Shown: positions 30,123-39,600, counted from the stretch's first letter. The stretch is 64,000 bases of DNA from Methylibium petroleiphilum PM1 (GCF_000015725.1 NC_008825.1:3224001-3288000), one strand, 5' to 3'. Notes: generated by a model from the letters alone, not told the origin. Numbers and translations: made by a program.

Positions 30123-30935
30123 TCAGGCAGCAGTGGGGAGGCGTTCGGGCAGATTCTGCAAGAGCTTGAGCCATTTGCGGGCCGGCAGGTCGAACTTTGC
30201 CTCGATCGCCGCGGCACGGCGTTCGAGTTCTTCACGCCCCGGCCGATCGCTGCCTCGCCAGGCCAGCAGGATGGTGTTGCCCTCGCGGGTCGGCTTGAGC
30301 ATCAGGATCCGGTCGGCACCGAACACCGCGGCGATGCGCCGCGCGCTGCGATCGAAGCTCACGTCGCGGCCGAACAGGTTGACGCTCATCACCCCACCCT
30401 CCGCCAGCAACGCGCGGCAACCGCGGTAGAAGGCCTCGTCGTCCAGCACCGGGGCCGCGGCATCGTGGTCGTAGAGATCGACGCACAGCGCATCGGCCTG
30501 GCCGGCGTGCGCCGCATCGGCCGCGTAGGCGCCGGCGTCGGCCTCGATCACTGCCAATCGCGCGTCGTCGGCCGGCAGCTTGAACCACATGCGGCACACG
30601 CCGATCACGCTCGGGTTGATCTCGACGGCGGTCGTGCGCCAGCGCAGCTTCTTGTGACAGAAGCGCGTGATGGCCGCCGCCCCCAGGCCCAGCTGCACCG
30701 CATGCGGAGGCTCGCCATCGGGGTCCTTCTCGACCGCGGCGCCGTGCAGTCGGTCCGAAAGCAGCATCCACGCCATCATCCGCTGCACGTACTCGAGCTC
30801 GATCTTCTGCGGCTTGGCGATGCGCATCGCGCCCTGCACCCAGGGCGTGCCGAGGTGCAGGTAGCGCACGCCATCGAACTCGGACATCGTGGCCGGCGCG
30901 AGCGTCGGCGACTTGGGCTTGCGGGAGGTCGCCAT
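30123..30935 (-). CDS. Spermidine synthase-like methyltransferase-fold protein
   Basis: The 270-residue protein has the SpeE-type Rossmann core. The AdoMet-like binding region shows VQLGLGAAAITRF, the acidic loop is TTAVEINPSVIGV, and the active-site strand is CVDLYDHDAA. This family includes aminopropyltransferases and related proteins that do not make polyamines, and the N-terminal beta domain of true spermidine synthases is short here. Function is therefore left open. Its ATG shares one base with the stop of the upstream DNA glycosylase gene (TGATG). Confidence 0.75.
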   Translation of the reverse strand: MATSRKPKSPTLAPATMSEFDGVRYLHLGTPWVQGAMRIAKPQKIELEYVQRMMAWMLLSDRLHGAAVEKDPDGEPPHAVQLGLGAAAITRFCHKKLRWRTTAVEINPSVIGVCRMWFKLPADDARLAVIEADAGAYAADAAHAGQADALCVDLYDHDAAAPVLDDEAFYRGCRALLAEGGVMSVNLFGRDVSFDRSARRIAAVFGADRILMLKPTREGNTILLAWRGSDRPGREELERRAAAIEAKFDLPARKWLKLLQNLPERLPTAA

Positions 30936-31498
30936 CAGGAGGTAGGGATCAGTCCGTGTTGTTCGAAGACCGCCCGCCAGGCCGCGAGCTTGCGCTCGAA
31001 AGACCAGCTGGCGTTGGCGGGGCTGGTGGAGGGCAGCCGGTGCACCACCAGCCCGAGCGCGGCGGTGAGGCGCGCCGACCGCGCCGACTCCCCACCGTTG
31101 TGGGCCACGGCCTGCCAGTGCGGCGCAAGCCGGCGCAGGCCGGCCAGGTCGTTGGGCCGCGCGTCGCGGATCGCGCTGTCCAGGCTGCCTTCGCGCCGGC
31201 AGGTGGCGTACACGTCCCACAGGCCGAGACCGCGCGCGGTGAGCTCCTGCAGCCGCCGCGGGTAGTCGAGCGCGCGCAGGTCCACGCCCCACAGCGCTGA
31301 CAGCAGCGGCCAGAAGTGGTTGCGGGGATGCGCGTAGTACTGCTGTGCGGCCAGCGAGGCCGCGCCGGGGAAACTGCCCAGCACCACCAGGCGCGTGGCC
31401 GGGCCGACGACCGGCGGCAGGCCGGACAGAGGCGGCAGCGTGGCAGCGTCGACCCGCGATCCGGCGGCCAGGGCATCCGGCGCCTGCGGTCGGGTCAT
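30935..31498 (-). CDS. DNA-deoxyinosine (hypoxanthine) glycosylase, UDG superfamily
   Basis: The 187-residue protein matches the small UDG-superfamily group active on deaminated adenine (family 6, HDG). Key parts are LVVLGSFPGAASLAAQQYY, with the GSFPG loop, HPRNHFWPLL, and the late VHRLPSTSPANASWSFERK, which replaces the HPSP-type loop of other UDGs. It removes damaged bases in base excision repair. It overlaps the upstream tatD-like gene by ATGA and the downstream gene by one base, so all are one operon. The alternative is a family 4-like uracil glycosylase, but the iron-sulfur cysteines are missing. Confidence 0.82.
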   Translation of the reverse strand: MTRPQAPDALAAGSRVDAATLPPLSGLPPVVGPATRLVVLGSFPGAASLAAQQYYAHPRNHFWPLLSALWGVDLRALDYPRRLQELTARGLGLWDVYATCRREGSLDSAIRDARPNDLAGLRRLAPHWQAVAHNGGESARSARLTAALGLVVHRLPSTSPANASWSFERKLAAWRAVFEQHGLIPTS

Positions 31499-32349
31499 GT
31501 CGACGCCTCCACGGCATCGAGCGTGGCCAGGCGCGGCAGGGCCGTGCGCGCATTGGTCTGGGTCGCGTGCGCCAGCGCCTCGAGCGTCAGGCCTCGCAGG
31601 GCGGCCAACCCGGCGGCGATGCGCGGCAGTTCCGCCGGCTCGTTGCGGCTGCGCTCGCCGGCAGTGCGCTGGGCTGCGGTGCGGTACAGCCACTGTGGCG
31701 GGATGTCGGGCGCATCGGTCTCCAGCACGATGGCCTCCAGCGGCAATTCGGTCGCCAGCCGGCGTAGCTGCAGTGCGCGCTCGAAACTCATCGCGCCCCC
31801 GAAACCGAGCTTGAAGCCCTGGGCCACGAAGGACTGCGCCTGCTGGGCGCTGCCGTTGAACGCGTGTGCGATGCCACCGACCTCCGGCATGCGGCGCAGG
31901 TGCTTGAGCAGGCTGTCGGCCGAGCGGCGCACGTGCAGCAGCACCGGCAAGCCGGCCTCGCGCGCCATCGCGAGCTGCTGCACGTAGAAGTGCTCCTGCT
32001 TCGCGCGATCGAGCCCCGGCACGAAGTGATCCAGACCGATCTCGCCGACGGCGACCAGCCGGGGGTCGTCGCGGTGCGCCGCCAGCGCCTCGCGCAGCGC
32101 ATCGAGCGCCGCGTCGTCGAGCGGGCCGGTGTACATCGGGTGGACGCCGAGCGCATAGGCCAGCCCGTGGCGGTGCGCCAGTTCCCGCACGGTGTCGAAG
32201 TCGAACGGCGCGACCGCGGGCAGCACGATCTGCGTCACCCCGGCATGGCGCGCACGCTCGACCACGGCCGTCCGATCGGCATCGAACTCCGGGGCATCGA
32301 GGTGGCAGTGGGTGTCGGTCCAGCCGGCGGGCACGGTGGGCGTGGCCAT
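31495..32349 (-). CDS. TatD-family metal-dependent DNase
   Basis: A 284-residue TIM-barrel hydrolase of the TatD/YcfH/YjjV family. Metal ligands are in TDTHCHLDAPEF (HxH), VGEIGLDH (Glu), LLHVRRS and ETDAPDIPP (Asp). Family members are magnesium-dependent 3'-5' exonucleases linked to DNA repair, which suits the overlap with a DNA glycosylase gene. ATG 32349 begins the product directly before the HxH motif, and a -10-like hexamer lies just upstream. It is the first gene of the operon that runs to the GspE-like gene. Confidence 0.92.
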   Translation of the reverse strand: MATPTVPAGWTDTHCHLDAPEFDADRTAVVERARHAGVTQIVLPAVAPFDFDTVRELAHRHGLAYALGVHPMYTGPLDDAALDALREALAAHRDDPRLVAVGEIGLDHFVPGLDRAKQEHFYVQQLAMAREAGLPVLLHVRRSADSLLKHLRRMPEVGGIAHAFNGSAQQAQSFVAQGFKLGFGGAMSFERALQLRRLATELPLEAIVLETDAPDIPPQWLYRTAAQRTAGERSRNEPAELPRIAAGLAALRGLTLEALAHATQTNARTALPRLATLDAVEAST

Positions 32350-32355
32350 GGCGAC

Positions 32356-32361
32356 ATTAGA
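32356..32361 (-). promoter_or_regulatory. Candidate -10 box for leaderless TatD-type gene
   Basis: TCTAAT on the minus strand ends 6 nt before the ATG; no Shine-Dalgarno sequence is present. Confidence 0.4.
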
Positions 32362-32506
32362 CCGCGGGCCGCGCCACCGCCCCATCGGGCGCCGGCAGGC
32401 GCAGCGGTTCTGTGGGTAATCCTGGGCCCGCAACGGACGGGCTCGCCCCTACCCTAGCGCGTTTGCTTGCGTCACACGGCCCGATCGGCCCCAAAGGAGA
32501 CCCCGG

Positions 32507-33163
32507 ATGAGCGATTTCTATGGCGATGCACAGCGCCAGCTTCAGGACCGGTTCGGCAGCCGCGCGCTGGCGGACCGCCTCACCGAACTGATCATTCACG
32601 ACGAAGTGCAGGACGACGAGCGCGGCTTCATCGAGAGCCGCGACATGTTCTTCCTCGCCTCGGTCGGCGCCGACGGTCAGCCGTCCTGCTCCTACAAGGG
32701 CGGCGCCCCGGGCTTCGTGCGGGTGGTCGACGCCAGGACGCTGGCCTTCCCGAGCTACGACGGCAACGGCATGTTCCTGTCCACCGGCAACATCCGCACC
32801 AGCGCGAAGATCGGCCTGCTCTTCATCGATTTCGAGACCCCGCACCGCCTGCGCGTGCACGGCGAGGCCTCGATCGCCGACGACGACCCGCTGAAGGCCC
32901 ACTACCCGGGGGCAGAGCTGGTGGTGAGGCTGGCGATCTCGTCGATCTTCGTCAACTGCCCGCGCTACATCCACCGGCACCAGAAGATCGCACCGTCGAA
33001 GTACGTGCCGCAGGCCGCCTGCGAAGCGCCGCTGGCGCAGTGGAAGCGGATCGACCTGGTGCAGGACGTGCTGCCGGCGCAGGACGTGGCCCGCGTCCCC
33101 GCGGCCGGCGGGGTGATCGACTTCGGCAACTACCTGGGCAAGGTGGCCGCCGGAGACGGCTGA
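32507..33163 (+). CDS. Pyridoxamine 5'-phosphate oxidase-family (FMN split-barrel) protein
   Basis: The 218-residue protein has a split-barrel flavin-binding fold: FFLASVGADGQPSCSYKGG, then TLAFPSYDGNGMFLSTGNI, and IGLLFIDFETPHRLRVHGE. This layout belongs to the broad PPOX group (MSMEG-like F420/FMN enzymes), not to true PdxH, whose C-terminal arginine motif is absent. Substrate unknown. An AAAGGAG site precedes the ATG. It ends 4 nt from the stop of the convergent HDOD gene. Confidence 0.82.
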   Translation: MSDFYGDAQRQLQDRFGSRALADRLTELIIHDEVQDDERGFIESRDMFFLASVGADGQPSCSYKGGAPGFVRVVDARTLAFPSYDGNGMFLSTGNIRTSAKIGLLFIDFETPHRLRVHGEASIADDDPLKAHYPGAELVVRLAISSIFVNCPRYIHRHQKIAPSKYVPQAACEAPLAQWKRIDLVQDVLPAQDVARVPAAGGVIDFGNYLGKVAAGDG

Positions 33164-33167
33164 ACGC

Positions 33168-34379
33168 TCAGGCGTCCAGCTGCGCCGCTTTCGCCAGCGC
33201 GCGCAGCAGGCCGCGGTTGATCTCGGCCGGATCGGTGAACAGGCCGTCGCAGGCCTCGCGGATCGCGTCCAGCGCGTTGCCCTCGACCGCGCGCACCAGC
33301 GTGCAGTACGGGGCATAGGGCCCGGACTCGTCGGCCAGTGCCTGGTACACCCGCTCGGGCACCGGGATCGTGCTCAGCAGATCGGAGAACGGCTGCTTGA
33401 ACATGCGGTCGAGCAACGAGAACACGCCACAGATGAAGAGCTCGTTGCGCATTTCCTCGTCGCCGAGGTTGCGCACCAGCTCCTCCATCAGCATGCCCCG
33501 GCGCACGGCGGCGAACATCACCGGCTTGAGGTTGGCGTCCTTGCTGCCGGTGGCCAGCAGCAGTGCCAGCCAGCGCTTGAGCCGGCTGTAGCCCAGCATC
33601 ATGATGGCGTGGCGAAACGAGCTGATCTCCACGCTCAGCCCGAAGGCCGGCGAATTGATGTAGCGCATCAGCTTGAAGGCCAACGTCGGGTCGCGCCGCA
33701 GCGTGTCCTCGAGCTTCTCGATCGGCTCCTGCTGGTCGACCCGGTGGATCAGCTCGACCATCACCTGCAGGTCCGGCGTCGCCGCCTTGGGGTCCTTTTC
33801 CTTGCTGACCGACGAGTGCGCGATCGCATCGTCCATCGGCCAGCCGAGCACCGCGACCGCGCCGCGCGCGAACGAGGCCTCCATGTCGACGAGCGTGTTC
33901 ACGCCCGACTGCACGTAGCCGATGCTGCGCGTGAAGCCGGCGGCCGGTGCCGTCTCGCCGACGCGGCGGTCGTCGGCCAGGTCGACGATCGAGTAGCGGA
34001 AACAGGGCAGCACCTCGCGAGGCAGTTCGCGCAGCGGCCGGCCCTTGATGAGCAGGGTGCTGCCACGCGCATGCAGGTCCTGGATGGCCTGGGTGTGCGC
34101 CTCGTCGCCGGCCATGAAGGCCGGGATCTCGATCATCACGTTCGGCGTCGGCTGCGCCTGCAGCAGGCCGGTCAGCAGGTTCTCGCTGACGACGTTCAGC
34201 GACACCTGGCCGCCGCCCTCGGGCCACACGCCGGCCACCTCCTCGAGCAGGCCGGCCGCGTCGAGTTCGGCGCCGGGCTGCAGCGGGAACACCGTCAGAC
34301 GGGTCGCGCTGACCGTGCGCTGCCGGTCGATCATCGGGGAGTAGCTCAGCGCCACCTGGCCAAGGAGGGAGTCACTCAC
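33168..34379 (-). CDS. Degenerate EAL plus HDOD signalling protein
   Basis: The 403-residue protein combines an N-terminal EAL-like fold (about residues 1-190) with a C-terminal HDOD domain (about 200-395; LEDTLRRDPTLAFKLMRYIN). It matches the YuxH/CdgJ group. The EAL motif itself is missing: the strand that should carry it reads SATRLTVFP. Metal-binding residues are also not evident, so it probably binds partners instead of cutting c-di-GMP. Vibrio CdgJ and other EAL-HDOD proteins affect motility. It lies 21 nt downstream of flgL, so it is likely the last gene of the flg operon. Confidence 0.85.
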   Translation of the reverse strand: MSDSLLGQVALSYSPMIDRQRTVSATRLTVFPLQPGAELDAAGLLEEVAGVWPEGGGQVSLNVVSENLLTGLLQAQPTPNVMIEIPAFMAGDEAHTQAIQDLHARGSTLLIKGRPLRELPREVLPCFRYSIVDLADDRRVGETAPAAGFTRSIGYVQSGVNTLVDMEASFARGAVAVLGWPMDDAIAHSSVSKEKDPKAATPDLQVMVELIHRVDQQEPIEKLEDTLRRDPTLAFKLMRYINSPAFGLSVEISSFRHAIMMLGYSRLKRWLALLLATGSKDANLKPVMFAAVRRGMLMEELVRNLGDEEMRNELFICGVFSLLDRMFKQPFSDLLSTIPVPERVYQALADESGPYAPYCTLVRAVEGNALDAIREACDGLFTDPAEINRGLLRALAKAAQLDA

Positions 34380-34400
34380 GAAAGGGTCTCCGCAGACGAA

Positions 34401-35597
34401 TCACACATTGAGGTATTGGAACAGCGACAGGTTCTGTACCGAAGCATAGGACTTCAGCGCTGCCTCGTAGCCGGTCTGTTGTTTCTGGAACGTGGAAATC
34501 GCCTCGACCATGTCGAGATCCTCGGCCTGCGAGCGGTCGGTCTGCGCGGCGAGCTTCTGCCCGCTCAGGCGCTCGGCGGCGCGGTCGATGCGGTTCAGCG
34601 TCTCGCCCGCCACGGCGCGCTGCGCCGTCAGCTTGGCGCTGGACGCGTCGATGTCGCGCAGCGCGGTGGCCACCGACTGCGCGATCTGGCCGTTGTTGCG
34701 CCCGGGCGTCTCCAGCTCGGTGGCGACGCGGTCGAGCACATCGAAGATGCTGAGCGACGCCGAGGACGGGGTGATGTCGAAGCGGTCGGCGTCGGCCGGC
34801 GCGCCGGTCACGGTGAACGACAGGCCGTCGATCTCGATCGCCTGCCCGCTCTGGTAGGGCACGTCGGTCAGTGCGGTCGGGTTGCCGTCACGCAGCACGG
34901 TGTAGGTCGTCACGCCGCCGGCCACGGTGAAGCTCAGGCTGTAGGGATCCCCGGTCGCAGCCGACGGATCGATCACGCTGCCGGTGTTGATCCACCCGGT
35001 GCCCGCCTGCTGGGTGGCACTGGTCACGAACACGCCGTTGCCGCTGGAGGCCTGCAGCCAGGTGCTGCGGCCGTCCATCGTCAGCGGCAGCGGCTCGGTG
35101 GAGGGCGCGCCGGTCTCGCCCGACACGCCGCGGAACTGCACGCCGGTCGGCGTGTCGACGAACGGCGGGTTGCTGGCGCCCTGCCCGGCGAACAGATAGC
35201 TGCCGGCGCCGTCGGGGCTGTTGGCGATGGTCAGCAGTTCGGCGCGCATCTGGCGCAGGCTGATCGCGAGGTTGGCGCGCTCGGCGTCGCTGAAGCTGGC
35301 GTTGCCGGCCGAGACCACCGAGTCGCGCGCCTGCTGGAGCAGGCCCAGCGCGTCGCCGAGGGTCGATTCGGTCTGGCTCACCGCGTTCATGCTGGCGTCG
35401 ATGGCCCGCTGCGTCGCGGCGCTGCGCGCCTCGACGGCGAGCGCCCGTTCGGCCCGGGCGGCGGCCGTCGGGTCGTCGCTGGCGCGGTTGACGCGCTTCA
35501 GGCTGCTCATCTGCTCCTGGCTGCGGCTCAGCTCCTGGGCCCGGCGCTGCAGGTTGGCGATGGTGGCGTCGTAGGTGCTGGAAGTGCTCACGCGCAT
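34401..35597 (-). CDS. flgL: Flagellar hook-associated protein 3 (hook-filament junction)
   Basis: FlgL forms the second ring of the hook-filament junction. The 398-residue protein has the flagellin-like N-terminal coiled segment (MRVSTSSTYDATIANLQ.., MSSLKRVNRASDDPTAAAR) and the matching C-terminal helix (EDLDMVEAISTFQKQQTGYE..). I chose ATG 35597 because the protein then starts like other FlgL proteins, and GAGGA lies upstream. An ATG ten codons earlier overlaps the flgK stop. It is exported by the flagellar type III system and needs FlgN as chaperone in known systems. Confidence 0.95.
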   Translation of the reverse strand: MRVSTSSTYDATIANLQRRAQELSRSQEQMSSLKRVNRASDDPTAAARAERALAVEARSAATQRAIDASMNAVSQTESTLGDALGLLQQARDSVVSAGNASFSDAERANLAISLRQMRAELLTIANSPDGAGSYLFAGQGASNPPFVDTPTGVQFRGVSGETGAPSTEPLPLTMDGRSTWLQASSGNGVFVTSATQQAGTGWINTGSVIDPSAATGDPYSLSFTVAGGVTTYTVLRDGNPTALTDVPYQSGQAIEIDGLSFTVTGAPADADRFDITPSSASLSIFDVLDRVATELETPGRNNGQIAQSVATALRDIDASSAKLTAQRAVAGETLNRIDRAAERLSGQKLAAQTDRSQAEDLDMVEAISTFQKQQTGYEAALKSYASVQNLSLFQYLNV

Positions 35598-35623
35598 GGA
35601 GGAATCCTCGTCGTGTCGATCGG

Positions 35624-37585
35624 TCAACGGGCGGCGACGCTGAGCAGCGTGTCGAACACGCTCTGCGCCACCTGCAGGACCTTGGCAGCGGCCTGGTAGG
35701 CCTGCTGGAACTGGATCAGGCGGGCGGCTTCCTCGTCGAGGTTCACGCCGGACACGCCGGCGCGCGCCGCCTCGGCATTGGTCGCGACGGCGGTGGAGAT
35801 GTTGCTCGACGAGCGTGCGCTCTGCACGCGAACGCCGATGTCGGCCATCGCGCTGGCGTAGGCGCTGGTGATGCTCTCGCCGGCCGACACCACACCACCG
35901 GCCAGCAGCTGCTCGCCCACGATGCCGGCGTCGCGCAGGGCCAGCAGCGACAGCGCGTTGCCGTTGTTCGCGGCCGGGAAGGTGGTAGGCGCGACCTGCA
36001 CAGCGTCGCCGCTGCGCGGTACGCCGGCCAGCGTCAGTTCGAAGCCGTTCAGCGCGATGGTCGACCCCGCGGTCCAGGTGCCGGTGCCGCTGCTGACCAC
36101 CGCGTTGCCGGCGTCGCGCAGCTCCCAGTTGTAGTTGCCGCTGTCATCGGTGAAGCTGATGTTCGCGGTCTGGGTCGGGTCCAGCGCCGTGCTGGTGACG
36201 GTGAGCGAGCCCACCGTGGCGGTGCCGGTGTTGCCGGAGGCCACCGTCGCGACCACCGGCGACGACGCGGCGATGCCGTTGGGGTTGTTGAGCACCCGCG
36301 CCATGCCCTGCGCGGCCTGGCTCACCGGCTGCAGCAGGAAGCGGTCGGTCGCGCCCGGCGCCGGCGTGCCGATGGCGAGTGTGAAGCCGTCGACGGTGTC
36401 GCCGTCGGCGACGGTGCGCGTCACGCCGTCGCTGAGCCGGGTCAGGAAATACTGCCCCGGCGTGCTGGCGTCGGTGCGGAGTTCGTAGTCGCTGGCCTGC
36501 AACTGCTTCGGATCGGCCACGGTGAGCGAGACCGAAGACAGGAAGTTGCCGCCGGCATCGCGCGCATTGGTCGACGCCGGCAGCGCCGCGGGTGCACCGA
36601 GCGCGAACATCGGTGCACCGCTGCCCGCCGGCTGCCCCAGGTCCAGGCCGAGCGACTGCTGGCGGTTCACCGCGCCGGCGATCGCACTGGCCAGCTGCCC
36701 GATCATCGCCCGTGCGTCGGCCAGATCCTGGTTCTGGAAGGCCAGCAGGCCGGGCAGCTTGCCCGCCACCAGCGAGTCCTCGGGCAGCAGGCGCTCGCCG
36801 CCGGCCTCGCTGATCGCCAGGCGCACCTTGGCGGCGTCGTAGGCGTCCGGCACGACCTTGAGCTGCTGGGCATTGCTGCCGAGCACCAGCCGCTGGCCGC
36901 CGCCGATGAAGACCCCGAGCGAGCCGTCGTCGGCCTCGATGGTGGTGACCTGCACGTAGCTGCCGATCTCGCTGATCAGCTGGTCGCGCTGGTCGAGCAG
37001 GTCGTTCGGCGCATGGCCGCTGCCCTGCGCCGCGGCGATCTGGCGGTTGATGTCGGCCACGCGCTTGGCCAGCGTATTGACCACCGTGACCGAGTTCTTC
37101 ACGTCCTCGGTCACGCCGCTCTGCAGCGCGTCGAGCTGGCTGTCGGCGGCACGGAACCGCGAGGCCAGTTCCTCGGCGCGCGCCAGCACCACCTGGCGCG
37201 CCGAGGCATCCTGCGGGCGGTTGGCCACGTCGACGAAGGCATTCAGCAGGTCGCCCGCGGCATAGCCGAGGCCGGACTCGCCGGTCGGGAACACCTTCTC
37301 CAGGCGTTCGAGCTGTTCGAGCCGCGCCGCGTCGCGTGCGGCCTGCGACTTCGACATCGCGGCGTCGCGCGTCAGGAAGGCGTCGCTCGCCCGCGTCACG
37401 GTCTGCACGCTCACGCCCTGGCCGAAGAAGCCGGCGCCGGTCGACTGACCGCCGGCCGTGCCGAGCTCGACCTGCTGGCGCGAGTAGCCGGGCGTGTTGG
37501 CATTGGCGATGTTGTTGCCGATCGTCTGCAGCGTCGCGTAGTTCGCGAACATCGCGCGCGTTCCGAGGGACATCAGGCCGGCCAT
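35624..37585 (-). CDS. flgK: Flagellar hook-associated protein 1
   Basis: FlgK is the first hook-filament junction protein. The 653-residue sequence has the N-terminal rod/hook motif (GTRAMFANYATLQTIGNNIANA), the D0/D1 coiled regions and the C-terminal SGVNLDEEAARLIQFQQAYQ segment shared by FlgK proteins. It is longer than the E. coli protein (547 residues) owing to an expanded Gly/Thr/Ser-rich surface domain (about residues 330-540). It starts 10 nt after flgJ and ends 26 nt before flgL. Confidence 0.96.
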   Translation of the reverse strand: MAGLMSLGTRAMFANYATLQTIGNNIANANTPGYSRQQVELGTAGGQSTGAGFFGQGVSVQTVTRASDAFLTRDAAMSKSQAARDAARLEQLERLEKVFPTGESGLGYAAGDLLNAFVDVANRPQDASARQVVLARAEELASRFRAADSQLDALQSGVTEDVKNSVTVVNTLAKRVADINRQIAAAQGSGHAPNDLLDQRDQLISEIGSYVQVTTIEADDGSLGVFIGGGQRLVLGSNAQQLKVVPDAYDAAKVRLAISEAGGERLLPEDSLVAGKLPGLLAFQNQDLADARAMIGQLASAIAGAVNRQQSLGLDLGQPAGSGAPMFALGAPAALPASTNARDAGGNFLSSVSLTVADPKQLQASDYELRTDASTPGQYFLTRLSDGVTRTVADGDTVDGFTLAIGTPAPGATDRFLLQPVSQAAQGMARVLNNPNGIAASSPVVATVASGNTGTATVGSLTVTSTALDPTQTANISFTDDSGNYNWELRDAGNAVVSSGTGTWTAGSTIALNGFELTLAGVPRSGDAVQVAPTTFPAANNGNALSLLALRDAGIVGEQLLAGGVVSAGESITSAYASAMADIGVRVQSARSSSNISTAVATNAEAARAGVSGVNLDEEAARLIQFQQAYQAAAKVLQVAQSVFDTLLSVAAR

Positions 37586-37595
37586 GGGCTACTCC

Positions 37596-38444
37596 TCACG
37601 CGGTCAGGGTGCGCTGCAGGCGCAGCGTGGTGTTGATGACGCGACCGAGCTTCGCGGCATAGGCCGGATCGGTGGCGTAGCCGGCGCGCTGCAGGTTCAC
37701 CGCGAAGCCTTGCGCGGTGCCCCCCTGCTCCACCACCTTGGCGTAGCGCGGGCTGTTCTTGATGAGGCTGGCGTAGTCGCGGAACGCGTCTTCCGGCGTC
37801 GCGTAGGCGCGGAACTTCGCCTTCACCTTCTGCGGCTGGCCATTCACGTACTCGGTCGTGGTGACCTCGGTGACGGCGCCCTTCCAGCTGGCGCCGGCCT
37901 TGATGCCGAACACATTGTGGCTGCTGCTGCCGTCCGCGTTCTTGATCTCGCGCTGGCCCCAGCCCGATTCGTGCGCGGCCTGGCTCAGGATGAAGGCGGC
38001 GGGGATGCCGGTCTCGGCCTCGGCCTGCTCGGCAGCGCTGTTGTGGCGCGCCACGAAGTCCTGTGCCCGCGACGCGCCGGGCAGGCGGTTCCACACCTGC
38101 GCGCCCTCGGCAGCGCCGGCCCGCGCCGTGGGCGCGGTGACGGCGGCGACCTTGCCGTTGAGCTGCTGCTCGAGCTGCCGCGCGATCTGGGCGCTCAGCC
38201 CGCCGGGCAGGCCGGTGAGCTTCTGCGCGAACTGGGTGTCGAGCAGCTCGGTGCCCATCTGGGTGCCCGAGTTGTCGAGCATGCCGCTGGACATCGTGGC
38301 CTGGCGCATGCTCTTCATCAGCTGCTGCATGAACAGCGCCTCGAACTGCTTGGCCGTCTCCTTGATCGCCGCACGCGGGTCGGCGCTCGCGTTCGCCTGC
38401 AGCGAGCGCAGCGCGTTGGCGTCGAGGCCGACGGTCGACTTCAC
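37596..38444 (-). CDS. flgJ: Flagellar rod-assembly protein with muramidase domain
   Basis: The 282-residue protein has two domains. The N-terminal rod-capping part (KETAKQFEALFMQQLMKSMR) and a C-terminal glucosaminidase domain with the catalytic Glu in QAAHESGWGQREI cut a hole in peptidoglycan for the rod. The dual-domain form is typical of beta- and gammaproteobacteria. It follows flgI with a 1-nt gap and precedes flgK by 10 nt. Confidence 0.96.
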   Translation of the reverse strand: MKSTVGLDANALRSLQANASADPRAAIKETAKQFEALFMQQLMKSMRQATMSSGMLDNSGTQMGTELLDTQFAQKLTGLPGGLSAQIARQLEQQLNGKVAAVTAPTARAGAAEGAQVWNRLPGASRAQDFVARHNSAAEQAEAETGIPAAFILSQAAHESGWGQREIKNADGSSSHNVFGIKAGASWKGAVTEVTTTEYVNGQPQKVKAKFRAYATPEDAFRDYASLIKNSPRYAKVVEQGGTAQGFAVNLQRAGYATDPAYAAKLGRVINTTLRLQRTLTA

Positions 38445-38445
38445 G

Positions 38446-39600
38446 TCAGATCACCTCGAGCTCGGCATTCAGCGCGCCCGCCGCCTTGATGGCCTGCAGG
38501 ATCGCAAGCAGTTCCTGCGGCGTCGCACCGAGCGAGTTCAGCGCCTTCACGACGTCGGTGAGCTGCGTACCGGCCGGCAACTGGATCAGCGAGCCGGCGT
38601 CCTGCTTGATGGCAATGTCGGCGCGCTCGGCCACCACCGTCTGGCCGCTCGACAGCGGGCCCGGCTGGCTGATGACCGGCTGCGAGCTGATCGTGACCGA
38701 CAGGTTGCCGTGCGCCACCGCGCAGGGGTTGAGCGTGACGGACTGGTTCACCACCACCGAGCCGGTGCGGGCGTTGACGACCACGCGCGCAGCCGGCGCG
38801 GCCAGGTCGATCGGCAGGTTCTCGATGTCGGCCAGGAAGGCCACGCGCGCATTCGCGTCGGCCGGCATCAGCACGCGCACCGTGCGGCCGTCCAGCGCCT
38901 GGGCGGTGTTCGCGCCCATCTTGGAGTTGATCACGCGCGCCACTTCACGCGCGGTCGAGTAGTCGGCGGCGTTGAGGTCGAGCTGGATCGCATCGCCCTG
39001 GGCCAGCGGCGTGGGCACGCCGCGCTCCACGGTGGCGCCGCCGGGCACCCGGCCAGCGTTGAGCGTGTTGACCTGGACCTTGGAGCCGCCGGCCGAGGCG
39101 CCGGCGCCGCCGATGATCAGGTTGCCCTGCGCCAGCGCGTAGATCTGGCCGTCGGCACCGCGCAGCGGCGTGACGACGAGCGTGCCGCCGCGCAGGCTCT
39201 TGGCATTGCCCATCGACGAGACGTTGATGTCGATCTGCTGGCCTGGCTGCGCGAACGGCGGCAGCGAGGCGGTGACCATCACCGCGGCGACGTTGCGCAA
39301 CTGCACGCTGGTGCCGGGCGGCACCGTGACGCCCAGCTGCTGCAGCATGGCGTTGAGGCTCTGCGTCGTGAACGGGGTCTGGGTGGTCTGGTCGCCGGTG
39401 CCGTCGAGGCCGACGACGAGGCCGTAGCCGATCAACTGGTTGGAGCGCACGCCTTGCACGGCGGCCACTTCCTTCAGGCGCGCGGCCTGGGCATCGACCG
39501 GCCACCAGACGGCCGCACTGGCGATGAACAGGCTGAACGCGATCAGCAGGCGCAGCAGCAGGTCGGCGCGCTGTTCAGCAGGGAAGAAGGGGCGGTGCAT
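38446..39600 (-). CDS. flgI: Flagellar P-ring protein
   Basis: FlgI forms the P ring around the rod in the periplasm. The 384-residue precursor has a signal peptide ending near residue 39 (WWPVDAQAARL) and the strongly conserved opening VQGVRSNQLIGYGLVVGLDG, then LRGGTLVVTPLRGADGQIYA and a C-terminal TPQELLAILQAIKAAGAL. Export is by the Sec route. The N-terminal region before the hydrophobic core is longer and more charged than usual, so a start slightly downstream cannot be excluded, though no better codon is seen. Confidence 0.96.
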   Translation of the reverse strand: MHRPFFPAEQRADLLLRLLIAFSLFIASAAVWWPVDAQAARLKEVAAVQGVRSNQLIGYGLVVGLDGTGDQTTQTPFTTQSLNAMLQQLGVTVPPGTSVQLRNVAAVMVTASLPPFAQPGQQIDINVSSMGNAKSLRGGTLVVTPLRGADGQIYALAQGNLIIGGAGASAGGSKVQVNTLNAGRVPGGATVERGVPTPLAQGDAIQLDLNAADYSTAREVARVINSKMGANTAQALDGRTVRVLMPADANARVAFLADIENLPIDLAAPAARVVVNARTGSVVVNQSVTLNPCAVAHGNLSVTISSQPVISQPGPLSSGQTVVAERADIAIKQDAGSLIQLPAGTQLTDVVKALNSLGATPQELLAILQAIKAAGALNAELEVI

